Below are positions 1 through 8,516 of a stretch of DNA of 64,000 bases, one piece after another (position 1 is the first letter of the stretch; every line of letters starts with the position of its first letter). Origin of the DNA: Acidobacteriota bacterium (lineage in GTDB: Bacteria; Acidobacteriota; Terriglobia; Acidiferrales; UBA7541); assembly GCA_003224085.1 (NCBI GenBank), contig QHYK01000052.1:1-64000 (forward strand), in the 5' to 3' direction. The position numbers and the translations under genes are program-made. The notes below the pieces were generated by a model. It was given only the letters and a program-made list of their open reading frames with translations, made no database searches and had not been told where the DNA came from.

Positions 1-1
1 C

Positions 2-187
2 TCCATCTTGTTTGGTTTCTCTCACATCACCAACCTGGGATTCCCCAACTGGCGTTATGTGGTTCTCGCCTCCATCGCCGGGGTTTTCTACGGCTGGACG
101 TGGCGCAGAACCGGCTCCATCTTTGCCTCCGCGCTCGTCCATGGCGCCGTGGACACCGCCTGGCATTTCCTTTTCCACACGCTATAA
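2..187 (+). CDS. CPBP-family intramembrane metalloprotease (3' end only)
   Basis: Only the last 61 codons are present; the gene starts upstream of the window, so no start codon can be given. The visible part reads SILFGFSHITNLG, a hydrophobic segment, a Gly/Thr turn, then a final helix with ALVHGAVDTAWHF before the TAA. The FG..H motif and the later H...D motif match conserved motifs of the CPBP (CAAX protease and bacteriocin-processing, Abi) family of glutamic-type membrane proteases. The catalytic Glu-Glu motif would lie upstream, so activity cannot be judged. Substrate unknown. Confidence 0.7.
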   Translation, partial: SILFGFSHITNLGFPNWRYVVLASIAGVFYGWTWRRTGSIFASALVHGAVDTAWHFLFHTL

Positions 188-239
188 CGTCATGTGACTC
201 AACGGAAAGGCCTCGCCGCGCGAAAGGAGCTGGTGGACC

Positions 240-594
240 ATGACGCTGGAAGAAGCCCTGGTCACCGTGTGGCGCACTGCTCTCGTTGAGAATTCCCGCG
301 AAATAGAACTGGACGGCCAAACTTTTCCAGTGCGCACGACCCCCAAGAAACGGTTGCGCCAAGTGGATTTCGTCTTCGATGGCCAGGAAACTAGGCGGTT
401 TGGAACAAAATCCGGAGACGGGCTCGCGCTGGGCGCAACTGGCCCGCGCGGGACACAAGGTCATGCCATTTCTTTCCGAGGGCCGTTCCATCGCTAACGT
501 TGTGGATGTCAAAGTAACCTGGCATGGCCGAACCACGCGTGACGCAACCAGACCAACGCCGCGCAAACTCTCTGAGCGGTCGAGAAACTCCTGA
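240..594 (+). pseudogene. Conserved small hypothetical protein, frameshifted
   Basis: Two overlapping frames together read as one continuous protein. The first frame gives an N-terminal part with VWRTALVENSREIELDG and the phrase RLRQVDFVFDGQETR. The second continues with GLEQNPETGSRWAQLARAG and VMPFLSEGRSIANVVD. The join needs removal of one base, most simply the C at about position 396 (AGG-C-GGT). The combined sequence resembles a small conserved protein that I recall from acidobacterial genomes, of unknown function. Either a one-base insertion inactivated the gene or there is a sequencing error. The tail after IANVVD does not look conserved. ATG at 240 follows a GGAGCTGGTGG stretch that could serve as ribosome binding site. 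Confidence 0.6.
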
Positions 595-703
595 GAGCTG
601 GTTCACACTTGGCTGATCCCGGTTTCCCTCCCCCCGAGATAATTATTCTCTGTGTTCCCTGGCGTGCTACCATCAAACACCAAATCAACCAAGGGGCATG
701 AAA

Positions 704-1234
704 ATGAGCACCATGACGGCAGAACAAGCGCTATTCCTGCTGCAAAACGTTTATCTGGGCTCCCTGAAAAACGAAAGCCGCATCACTAAGAAAGTTCTGG
801 AGGCCGTCCCGGCCGGGAAATGCGAACATCGCCCCGACCCCATATCCAAAAGCGCCATCGAACTCGCAAGGCACATCGCCGTGGCCGAGAACCGCTTCCT
901 CGAAACCGTAATTAACGGCGTCTTTGACGCCAGCGCCTCTGCGCTGCCGGACACGGTGAAGACACCGCAGGAAGTCGCTGCCTGGTACGAACAGCGATTC
1001 GCAAAGAATTTCGATGCTCTGGCCAGGCTCAGCGGCGACCAACTCGTCAAGATGGTCGATTTTCGCGGCCTGTTCGAGCGTCCCGCCGTGACCTTCGTCG
1101 TGTTGGGGCTTCATCATACGATCCACCACCGCGGGCAGCTTTCCTCCTATTTGCGCTGCATGGGCGCGAAGGTTCCCTCCATTTACGGCGAGAGTTACGA
1201 CGACGCCCAGGCGCGCAAAGCCGCTGGCGGCTAG
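704..1234 (+). CDS. DinB family protein
   Basis: A protein of 176 residues with the DinB/YfiT four-helix-bundle pattern: an early helix with LARHIAVAENRFLE holding the first metal-ligand histidine, and a late helix with LHHTIHHRGQLSSYLR holding the second and third. Such proteins usually bind one divalent metal, and some are thiol-dependent transferases; the substrate here cannot be told. Two in-frame ATGs exist (698 and 704). AAGGGG at 691-696 is one base from the first and seven from the second, so 704 is preferred. It appears monocistronic. A second, exported DinB protein lies at 44938. Confidence 0.85.
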   Translation: MSTMTAEQALFLLQNVYLGSLKNESRITKKVLEAVPAGKCEHRPDPISKSAIELARHIAVAENRFLETVINGVFDASASALPDTVKTPQEVAAWYEQRFAKNFDALARLSGDQLVKMVDFRGLFERPAVTFVVLGLHHTIHHRGQLSSYLRCMGAKVPSIYGESYDDAQARKAAGG

Positions 1235-1325
1235 GTCAACCGCGCGGAGAGTACACACCTCGGGCTTGTGCCTGCTCACATCGCTGAGCTACGCTCAGAA
1301 AAGAAAAGAAGAGAGGGAGGTCCCG

Positions 1326-1877
1326 ATGAAACGCCACCGATTGAGTGTGGTTCTGTGTCTTTGCGCACCCTTAGCCAGTTTCGCACAGCAGGCCGCTTCG
1401 GACGAACCGGCGACCAAAGAAGACATTCAGAAGTATCTCGAAGTGATGCATTCCAGAGAAATGATGGCCAACGTCGTGGATGCCATGACCAAACCCATGC
1501 ATAAGATGTTCCACGACCAGTTTCTCCGGGACAAGGACAAACTCCCCCCGGACTTCGAAGAACGCATGTCCAGGATGATGGACGACATGCTGAAGTCCTT
1601 CCCTTGGGACCAGATGCTCGACTCCCTGGTGCCGGTCTATCAGAAGCACTTCACCAAGGGCGACGTCAACGCTCTCCTTGTCTTTTACGGCTCCCCCACG
1701 GGGCAGAAAATCCTGCGCGACATGCCCGCCATTATGCAAGAAGCGATGGAAAGCATGATGCCGCTTATGCAGAAGCAAATGGACACCATGAAGGCGCGCG
1801 TCCAGCAGGAAGTGGCTCAAATGCTGAAGGATTACAAAGCTCCCCAGAAGCAAAAACCCGAAGAAATCAAGAACTAG
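1326..1877 (+). CDS. Secreted DUF2059-like protein
   Basis: A protein of 183 residues with a signal peptide (MKRHRLSVVLCLCAPLASFA) followed by a Met- and charge-rich helical domain. The segment with SLVPVYQKHFTKGDVNALLVF and then GSPTGQKIL is characteristic of the DUF2059 family, secreted helical proteins of unknown function found in many Gram-negative bacteria. The C-terminal third is an amphipathic helix rich in Gln, Met and Lys. GAGGGAGG lies just before the ATG at 1326, which decides this start over an upstream alternative at 1266. It probably acts in the periplasm. Confidence 0.8.
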   Translation: MKRHRLSVVLCLCAPLASFAQQAASDEPATKEDIQKYLEVMHSREMMANVVDAMTKPMHKMFHDQFLRDKDKLPPDFEERMSRMMDDMLKSFPWDQMLDSLVPVYQKHFTKGDVNALLVFYGSPTGQKILRDMPAIMQEAMESMMPLMQKQMDTMKARVQQEVAQMLKDYKAPQKQKPEEIKN

Positions 1878-1911
1878 GGCGTTTGGCGTCTTGGGGGACT
1901 CCTTATCCAAA

Positions 1912-2130
1912 TGGAGCCGTAAAGCCCCGGCCTTGAGGCATGGGGATATAAGGCTCCGGACGAAATTTTGTGATAAGCTCCAGCTCTCGATGGGATCTGC
2001 AAAAACCAAGCGGTTCTGTCGGGACGCTCGGTCAGCCTGTGGAGACGCGGTAAGACCTGGACGCGAGTCCAGGCTGCATAGTAGCTCCGAAGAATCCCCC
2101 GCCGCTTGGGCGTGGGGAGTCGTCAATCTT
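1912..2130 (+). mobile_element. IS200/IS605-type remnant (MITE-like, with tnpB tail)
   Basis: Two similar hairpins bracket this stretch. The left one at about 1925-1945 has CCCC, an inner GCC-TTGA-GGC stem and TGGGG. The right one at 2096-2118 has CCCCCGCC, a short loop and GGCGTGGGG. The right hairpin with its flanks (GAATCCCC...GGGGAGT) looks like the right ends of IS605-family elements that carry tnpB. Between them a short frame reads DARSACGDAVRPG, resembling the C-terminal tail of TnpB, and ends over the right hairpin. No transposase gene and no catalytic residues remain, so the element could move only in trans, if at all. In intact elements the right end is part of the TnpB guide RNA. 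Confidence 0.5.
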
Positions 2131-2144
2131 TATCTCTAGATTCT

Positions 2145-3554
2145 CTACTTCTCTACGCCGGCTGAAGGCAGGGACGTGCGGTTCCGGCGCTTGTCATTGT
2201 AAAGAGCCTGGTCAACGGCGCTGAACAAGTGTTCAATCGTCGCCCCATCCCGCGGAAATTCGGCGACGCCGATGCTCACCGAAATGCGGGGCTCTTCCGC
2301 GTCCTGCGCTAGGCGTTGAGCAACACGCTGGGCCACCACGGTCGCCGATGCAGCGGAACTTTCCGTCAGCACCAACGCAAATTCGTCTCCGCCATAACGC
2401 GCTGCCGTGTCCGTCTCGCGGCAGCTTAAGTGCAATACCTCCGCCACGCGGCAAATCGCCAAACTTCCCACAAGGTGCCCATATTCATCGTTGATTTTTT
2501 TCAAGCCGTCCATGTCCAGCAAGAGAACCGCGAAAGAATTGCCTGTGCGCCCATAGCGTTTGATCTCTTCGTCGACGCGCTCCACGAGCAACCGGTAATT
2601 CGCCAACCCCGTCAGCGGATCGCGCACCGCCAGCATCCTGGCTTGCTCTTCCTGGCGCCGCCGCTCGGAAACTTCGGCGGCAAAAACCAGCGTCATCAGG
2701 GCCTGAATGGAAAGGAACGACTGCAAGAGGAGCAGCGAATCATTCGGCGATTGCCGCGCAAACGGCCCATACCCGTGCACGGTCCCCACCACCGCGATCG
2801 CACAAACCAAGCAGATAATGGCTGAAGCTTCGCGCGGGCCAAACCGAAACGCCGCCCAGAGGAGGAACGGCGTGCAGAGGAACGTCCAAGGATCGTTCCT
2901 GATTTCCGAGTGAAACACGGGGCCGAAAACGAATGTCGAGACAAGTAATGTGGAAAGCAACAGCCCCGCAGCTTCTAGGTATTGACGTTTGGACCAGCGC
3001 AAACGCGGATTGGCGCTCCACAAAAGCAAGCACGGCGCAAAAACCAGCGCCCCAGCAGCATCGCCAAGCCACCACGTACGCCAGATGATTCCGTATTGGT
3101 GCCACGGTGCATAACCGCCCAAAGCCAGGCTCGTGACTCCAAATGTTGCGGCGATGGCGGAGCTTAGAATTCCGCCACAAAGCGCGAAGCGAAGAATGTC
3201 CCACGTGCGGTCGAAAACCTCTTTGCCGCCGGCAAAGCGCGCAATCAAATAGCATGCTGTTACAGCTTCCAGGCAATCCCCTGCTCCGATCCCCAGTGAC
3301 GTCAGCGCCGAGCCTGCTGTTGTGAGATTGACAAAGAGCGCCCCCACAAAAATCGCTGGCCAATATCTCAACCCGAGAGTCAGCAGCGTCACAATGGCAA
3401 TGCCCGTAGACGGCCAGAGCGGACTCGCGCTGGGATGGACACTGGCCAGGCGCAGGCTTAGCTTCGCGGCAAAGGTGTAAGCGGCACACGCAGCCAGGCC
3501 GATCAAGACATGCTTGAATAAAGGCGAACGCCAGACGTTCAGCTTACGTTCCAT
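2145..3554 (-). CDS. MASE1-GGDEF diguanylate cyclase
   Basis: A membrane protein of 469 residues. Residues about 10-295 form 8-10 hydrophobic segments and match the MASE1 sensory region (HPSASPLWPSTGIAI near the N-terminus). Residues about 305-465 are a GGDEF domain that makes cyclic di-GMP from two GTP. The active-site loop RYGGDEF is intact at 386-392, and RETD at 379-382 sits five residues upstream, the normal place of the RxxD product-inhibition site, so both activity and feedback control are expected. The signal sensed by MASE1 is unknown. It stands alone; the PilZ protein at 14894 and pilT at 43678 are possible downstream partners. Confidence 0.9.
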   Translation of the reverse strand: MERKLNVWRSPLFKHVLIGLAACAAYTFAAKLSLRLASVHPSASPLWPSTGIAIVTLLTLGLRYWPAIFVGALFVNLTTAGSALTSLGIGAGDCLEAVTACYLIARFAGGKEVFDRTWDILRFALCGGILSSAIAATFGVTSLALGGYAPWHQYGIIWRTWWLGDAAGALVFAPCLLLWSANPRLRWSKRQYLEAAGLLLSTLLVSTFVFGPVFHSEIRNDPWTFLCTPFLLWAAFRFGPREASAIICLVCAIAVVGTVHGYGPFARQSPNDSLLLLQSFLSIQALMTLVFAAEVSERRRQEEQARMLAVRDPLTGLANYRLLVERVDEEIKRYGRTGNSFAVLLLDMDGLKKINDEYGHLVGSLAICRVAEVLHLSCRETDTAARYGGDEFALVLTESSAASATVVAQRVAQRLAQDAEEPRISVSIGVAEFPRDGATIEHLFSAVDQALYNDKRRNRTSLPSAGVEK

Positions 3555-3786
3555 AAGCGTCCGAGAGGTCGACCCCGGGGACAGGGCTCTACGCGCGCCA
3601 GTTCGGGCTGCCGCGTGAATCCTCCCCTTTATTTAATGTCCCATAACGGGGAATCGAACAGCAGGTTTATACCTTCCCAGTTTCGTATCCGTTATTCGGG
3701 GAAAAACTCTAACCCCATCGTTCAGGTCAAACGGGGCGTCTGAGGTACTTCTTGAACACCCCAACCGCCCTGATTAGAAGAATTGC

Positions 3787-4563
3787 CTAGCGCACAACGC
3801 CACTCATGGGGCTGGACGCCGAGGCGTACAACCGCTTGGGCATGCGCCCAGCAAGATAGGACTTGCGCCCCGCACCGACCGCATCGCGCATGGCCTCCGC
3901 CATGAGGACGGCATCCTCCGCCTCCGCGATGGCCGTGTTCATCAGCACGCCGTCGGCGCCAAGTTCCATGGCGATAGCAGCGTCGGAGGCCGCCCCTACG
4001 CCGGCATCCACGATCATCGGCACGGCAGTAATGCGCTCGCGCAAAATTCGCAGATTGGCGGGATTCTGAACGCCTAGCCCGGAGCCGATGGGCGCCGCCA
4101 GGGGCATGACTGCCGCCGCGCCCGCGTCAATCAGCTTGCGCGCCGCAATGAGGTCGTCGTTGGTGTAAGGCAGCACGACGAACCCTTCTTTCACCAGAAC
4201 GCGCGTCGCCTCGATCAACTGCTCCGTATCCGGGAAAAGTGTTTGCTGGTCACCGATCACTTCCAGTTTGATCCAATTCGACAGCCCCACTTCGCGCGCC
4301 AGCCGCGCCGTGCGGATGGCCTCTTCTGCTGTGTAGCACGCAGCGGTATTGGGCAAGATGAAGAGTTTCTCGCGGTCAATGTGATCGAGCAGCGATTCCT
4401 TTGACTTGTCCGTCAGATTCACGCGGCGCACGGCCACTGTGACCATCTCCGCCCCGGAAGCCGCGTGCGCCCGCGCCATTTCCTGAAAGCTGCGGTACTT
4501 CCCTGTGCCTACGATAAGGCGCGACGAAAATGCCCGCCCCGCAATCACTAGATGATCTGCCAT
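3787..4563 (-). CDS. thiG: Thiazole synthase ThiG
   Basis: A protein of 258 residues, full length for ThiG, which condenses 1-deoxyxylulose 5-phosphate, dehydroglycine and the ThiS thiocarboxylate to form the thiazole ring of thiamin. The TIM barrel shows RLIVGTGKY near the start, [10 protein letters not shown] with the Schiff-base lysine at K99, [11 protein letters not shown] and the phosphate-binding region [22 protein letters not shown] precedes the ATG. ThiS, ThiF and ThiO/ThiH are not beside it, so the pathway is scattered. I looked for a TPP riboswitch upstream and saw no CUGAGA or matching second arm. Confidence 0.95.
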   Translation of the reverse strand: MADHLVIAGRAFSSRLIVGTGKYRSFQEMARAHAASGAEMVTVAVRRVNLTDKSKESLLDHIDREKLFILPNTAACYTAEEAIRTARLAREVGLSNWIKLEVIGDQQTLFPDTEQLIEATRVLVKEGFVVLPYTNDDLIAARKLIDAGAAAVMPLAAPIGSGLGVQNPANLRILRERITAVPMIVDAGVGAASDAAIAMELGADGVLMNTAIAEAEDAVLMAEAMRDAVGAGRKSYLAGRMPKRLYASASSPMSGVVR

Positions 4564-4702
4564 AGTTCCCTCACTGCGATTCTAGACCTACCGCAGGAGG
4601 AGGACAAATCGGAGAGTAACCTGTCCACGCAAGCCTTGAGCGTTTATGGCGCAAGGCTGCGCCGCGCCTTCGTAAAAACAGAAAATCAGCTGTCCGAACA
4701 GT

Positions 4703-5209
4703 TCAGCTCTGCAGATGCGCTTCCAGGAACCAGAGGTCCTTGTCCAGTTCGCGCGTCAACGTCGTGAACAGATCCACGGTGATGTCATCGCCAAGGTCTC
4801 CTGCTTGTTGCACCGCTTCGCGCAAAGCGTTCGCGTGGTGTGCCACGTTGTGGACCAGCCACTTGAGCTGGTCCTGCCCATCCCAGGCGCTCAAGTCCGC
4901 TTCCTTCAGGCCACTCTTCGCTGCCGCCTCGCGAACCGTGCCGTTGGCCACTCCGCCCAACGTGACGGCTCGCTCCGCGATCGTGTCGGTTTGCTCCAAA
5001 ACGTGTCCCGCCACCGAGTCAAACAGTTCGTGCAGTTGAATGAAATCCGATCCCTTCACGTTCCAATGCGCCCACTTAATTTGGCTGTAGAGATCCAGGC
5101 TGTCGGCCAAGCGCGCATTGAGCAATGCGATGAGCGCCTGACGATTCGATTCCGGGACCCCCACGCTACTCTTGAAAGTGCGAGCCGTAGCCTTTGCTGG
5201 TGCTGCCAT
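4703..5209 (-). CDS. dps: Dps-family DNA-binding ferritin
   Basis: A protein of 168 residues, the usual length for Dps. Dps proteins form dodecamers that oxidise and store iron using peroxide, protecting DNA in starvation or oxidative stress. The ferroxidase motif is intact: KWAHWNVKG, then LHELFDSVAGHVLEQTDTIAER, giving the His, Asp and Glu ligands shared between subunits. A basic N-terminal tail (AKATARTFKSS) could bind DNA. AGGAGGG stands just before the ATG. It lies 139 bases upstream of thiG on the same strand; the gap suggests separate transcription. Confidence 0.92.
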   Translation of the reverse strand: MAAPAKATARTFKSSVGVPESNRQALIALLNARLADSLDLYSQIKWAHWNVKGSDFIQLHELFDSVAGHVLEQTDTIAERAVTLGGVANGTVREAAAKSGLKEADLSAWDGQDQLKWLVHNVAHHANALREAVQQAGDLGDDITVDLFTTLTRELDKDLWFLEAHLQS

Positions 5210-5541
5210 GATGTTGTCCCTCCTTAAGTCAATTTGAGGTCTTAGTCTACGCTGATTCGATGCTTTGCCGATTCAAAAGAGTGCAAATGTCACAGATCTT
5301 GGCGATCATCCTCCACTCCGGTGCGGCGTTCGCCAGAAACTTCCGCTATTTCCCGCCGAAGGTGTAGACTCACAGAGCCCTGGAATCCGGGCCGACGCAC
5401 CGCTGGCCGTTTACGAGTGTCGATTCGCCAGAAAATTTCGCCCTTGCTTCGTGTCTAGGACAAGTGATCCGCGGTGTGTCCAAAACAATTCGACTAGAAA
5501 ACCTCGTAGTGGTCAATTTTCGATTTCTGAGGGAGGGTGTG
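5210..5541 (+). other. Divergent intergenic region dps / M16 protease
   Basis: This 332-base spacer separates the divergent dps and M16 genes and must hold both promoters. The ribosome binding sites at either end (AGGAGGG for dps, GGGAGGG for the protease) are clear. I found no convincing gene, riboswitch or strong palindrome. A frame open from 5464 runs into the protease but lacks coding character before 5542. Confidence 0.5.
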
Positions 5542-8283
5542 ATGAAGTTTAGAGCAGCTTTGCCGATACTGGTTTTGGCGCTTACAGCCTGTATTGTTTT
5601 CGCGCAAAGCCCGCCCCCCCAAACAAGCGCCGACATCGACATCCCCTTTCAAAAATTCGTTCTGGACAACGGGCTGACCGTAATCGTCCATGAAGATCAC
5701 AAAGCGCCCATCGTCGCGGTGAACCTTTGGTACCACGTCGGCTCGAAAAACGAGAAGCCCGGCAAAACCGGTTTCGCCCACCTCTTCGAGCACCTCATGT
5801 TCGGCGGCAGCGATCACGCGCCCGGCCGCTACATTGACGCCATGGAAAAAATCGGCGCCACGGACCTCAACGGCACCACCAACAACGACCGCACCAACTA
5901 CTTCGAGAACGTCCCCACCTCGGCCCTTGATTACACGCTCTGGATGGAATCCGACCGCATGGGCTACCTGACGCTCGATCAGAAGACTCTCGACTTGCAG
6001 CGCGGCGTCGTGCAGAACGAAAAACGCCAGGGCGAAAACCAGCCTTATGCCGTTGCCTCCCAGCTCATCACGCAAAACACTTATCCCGCCGGGCATCCCT
6101 ATTCCTGGACGGTGATTGGCGACATGGCCGACCTGAACGCCGCCTCCATGGATGACGTGAAGGAATGGTTCAAGACCTACTATGGACCTTCGAATGTTGT
6201 ACTTTGCCTGGCCGGCGATATCGACCTGAAGACCGCCAAGGAAAAAATTGAAAAATATTTCGGCAACATCCCTCCCGGGCAGCCCGTCGCCCACCAGCAA
6301 GTTTGGATTGCGAAAAGGACCGCAACACACCGGCAAAAAGTGCAGGACCGCGTCCCGCAGGCGCGCATTTACAAGGTTTGGAACGTCCCGCCCGACGGCA
6401 CCCCCGATGCCGACTACCTCGACCTCGTCAGCGACGTTCTCAGCTCCGGCAAGACTTCGCGCTTCTACAAGCGCCTGGTCTACGACGATCAAATCGCCAC
6501 CAGCGTGTTTGCCTATGTGGACTTAAGAGAAATTGCCGGGCAGTTTGGCATTCAGGCCACCGCAAAACCCGGCCAGGGCCTCGCGCAAATCGAGAAGGCG
6601 CTGGACGAAGAGTTGGCTCGGTTTTTGAAAGAGGGACCGACGGCCGAGGAGCTGCAACGAGTTAAAACGGAATACGCCGCCAATTTCATCCGCGGAATCG
6701 AGCGCATCGGCGGCTTCGGCGGAAAGTCCGACCAGCTTGCTCGCAACCAGGTTTTCCACGGTGACCCCGCGCACTACAAGCTTTCTCTGGAGCGCGTCCA
6801 GGAAGCCACCGCTGAAGATTTGAAAGCCGCCGCCAACCGCTGGCTCTCCGACGGCGTTTACATTCTCGAATTGTATCCTTTCCCGCCGTACAAAGCCGCA
6901 GCAACGGGCGCTGACCGCTCAAAGCTGCCACTGCTCGGCACTCCGCCCGATTTGAAACTGCCGAAATTGCAGCGCACGCCACTTTCGAACGGCCTGAAGG
7001 TGATTCTTGCGGAACGCCACGAAGTCCCGCTCGTGCAATTTTGGATGGCCGTGGATGCGGGCTACGCTGCCGATCAGTTTGCCACTCCCGGAACCGCCAG
7101 CATGACTTCTTCCCTGCTCGACGGAGGAACCAGCTCGCGGAATGCCCTACAGATCAGCGATCAACTGGCCCTGCTCGGCGCTCAATTGCACGCCTATTCG
7201 AATTTGGATTTGTCCATCGTGCAGTTGTCTTCGCTCAAGGAAAAACTGGATCCTTCGCTCGACCTCTTTGCCGACGTGATTTTGAACCCCCTTTTTCCCG
7301 ACAGCGATTTCCAACGCCAGCAAAAGCAGATTCTCGCGGCCATCGAACGCGAGCAAACCGTGCCCCAGCTCATGGCTTTGCGCGTGCTTCCCGGCCTGCT
7401 CTACGGCTCCGCACATGCTTACGGAAATCCACTCACGGGTTCCGGCACCGCAGAAAGCATTTCGAAGATGACCCGCGAAGACCTCGTCAAATTCCATCAA
7501 ACCTGGTATCACCCGAACAACGCCACGCTGGTGATCGTTGGCGACACCACGCTTGCGGAAATCAAACCCAAGCTGGAAAAGCTTTTCGCCAATTGGAAAC
7601 AGGGACAAATCCCGAAGAAAAATATCGCCAGCGTTTCGCTTTCGCAAAAGTCCACCGTGTACGTGATCGACAAGCCCGGCGCGATTCAAACCGTCATCAT
7701 CACCGGAAGCGTCGCGCCGCCCAAGGCCAATCCCCAGGAAATTGCCATGGAAGCCATGAATGACGCGCTGGGCGGAACATTTAGCTCCCGGCTGAACTTG
7801 AATCTGCGCGAAGACAAGCACTGGTCGTATGGCGCGCGAACTTCGCTTGTGGCGGCTCGCGCGCAGCGGCCCTTCATCTCCATCTCCCCGGTGCAAACCG
7901 ACAAGACCAAGGAATCGCTGGTGGAAATCAACAAGGAGTTTCGCGGCATTCTCGGCGAGCACCCCGTGACCGCCGAAGAACTCGAAAAGATTCAGGCTAA
8001 TGAAACCCTGAAGCTGCCCGGCTCGCGCGAGACGCAGAGCGAAGTCGGGCAGTCCATTCTCGACCTCGTCCAGTTCGGCCTGCCGGACGATTATTACGAG
8101 ACTTATGCGGGCAAAGTCCGCGCCTTGAAAACCACGGATGTCGAAGCTGCCGCGAAAGCCATCGTGCATCCCGACAATTTGATTTGGGTAATCGTCGGCG
8201 ACCGCGCAAAAATCGAAGCGGGCGTGAAGGAATTGAACCTCGGCCAGCTCCGCTTCCTCAGCCCCGACGGCAAACCGCTGTAG
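5542..8283 (+). CDS. Secreted M16-family zinc metalloprotease, two-domain
   Basis: A protein of 913 residues with a signal peptide ending near FAQ (residues 20-22). The first M16 repeat has the inverted zinc motif HLFEH at 80-84 with the distal glutamate in VVQNEKRQG. A second M16-like repeat starts near residue 480 (TPLSNGLKVILAERHEVPLV) but lacks HxxEH, giving the active/inactive arrangement of long M16 peptidases. The family degrades peptides in a closed chamber; here it should act in the periplasm. GGGAGGG before ATG 5542 fixes the start. It is monocistronic and convergent with the gene at 8517. Confidence 0.9.
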   Translation: MKFRAALPILVLALTACIVFAQSPPPQTSADIDIPFQKFVLDNGLTVIVHEDHKAPIVAVNLWYHVGSKNEKPGKTGFAHLFEHLMFGGSDHAPGRYIDAMEKIGATDLNGTTNNDRTNYFENVPTSALDYTLWMESDRMGYLTLDQKTLDLQRGVVQNEKRQGENQPYAVASQLITQNTYPAGHPYSWTVIGDMADLNAASMDDVKEWFKTYYGPSNVVLCLAGDIDLKTAKEKIEKYFGNIPPGQPVAHQQVWIAKRTATHRQKVQDRVPQARIYKVWNVPPDGTPDADYLDLVSDVLSSGKTSRFYKRLVYDDQIATSVFAYVDLREIAGQFGIQATAKPGQGLAQIEKALDEELARFLKEGPTAEELQRVKTEYAANFIRGIERIGGFGGKSDQLARNQVFHGDPAHYKLSLERVQEATAEDLKAAANRWLSDGVYILELYPFPPYKAAATGADRSKLPLLGTPPDLKLPKLQRTPLSNGLKVILAERHEVPLVQFWMAVDAGYAADQFATPGTASMTSSLLDGGTSSRNALQISDQLALLGAQLHAYSNLDLSIVQLSSLKEKLDPSLDLFADVILNPLFPDSDFQRQQKQILAAIEREQTVPQLMALRVLPGLLYGSAHAYGNPLTGSGTAESISKMTREDLVKFHQTWYHPNNATLVIVGDTTLAEIKPKLEKLFANWKQGQIPKKNIASVSLSQKSTVYVIDKPGAIQTVIITGSVAPPKANPQEIAMEAMNDALGGTFSSRLNLNLREDKHWSYGARTSLVAARAQRPFISISPVQTDKTKESLVEINKEFRGILGEHPVTAEELEKIQANETLKLPGSRETQSEVGQSILDLVQFGLPDDYYETYAGKVRALKTTDVEAAAKAIVHPDNLIWVIVGDRAKIEAGVKELNLGQLRFLSPDGKPL

Positions 8284-8330
8284 TCCCTGCGGGATTACAG
8301 CGCTTGCATCTCACTCGCGCTCAGTCGTAG

Positions 8331-8350
8331 GGGCACGATACATCGTGCCC
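8331..8350. repeat. Palindrome, 9-bp stems, 2-base centre (AC)
   Basis: GGGCACGAT and ATCGTGCCC are perfect inverted copies separated by AC, preceded by GTCGTAG. It lies just after the M16 stop codon. It has the same layout as the palindromes at 8391 and 61804, with a different stem sequence. There is no T-run after it, so it is more likely a dispersed intergenic palindrome than a terminator. Confidence 0.6.
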
Positions 8351-8390
8351 TTCAGGAGCAAGTTCGTGCGCGTTGCACCGCACCGTTGTG

Positions 8391-8412
8391 GGGACGCGCT
8401 TCAGCGCGTCCC
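8391..8412. repeat. Palindrome, 10-bp stems, 2-base centre (TC)
   Basis: GGGACGCGCT and AGCGCGTCCC are perfect inverted copies with TC between them, preceded by GTTGTG. It belongs to the same layout class as 8331-8350 and 61804-61819. It may help end transcripts from the two convergent genes, but no U-tract follows. Confidence 0.6.
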
Positions 8413-8516
8413 GGCAATGACCGGCTCCCGTTTCAAGTTTGATGTGATGGTCAAGGCTCCAGGCCGTTGTAGCGCCGCCCTCTGTCCGTCGTTTTCTTTT
8501 CTGCTTTCTGCTTGCC

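Noticed and set aside
4564-4702. TPP riboswitch upstream of thiG
   Set aside because: Neither the CUGAGA core nor the second conserved arm was found on the minus strand in the leader.
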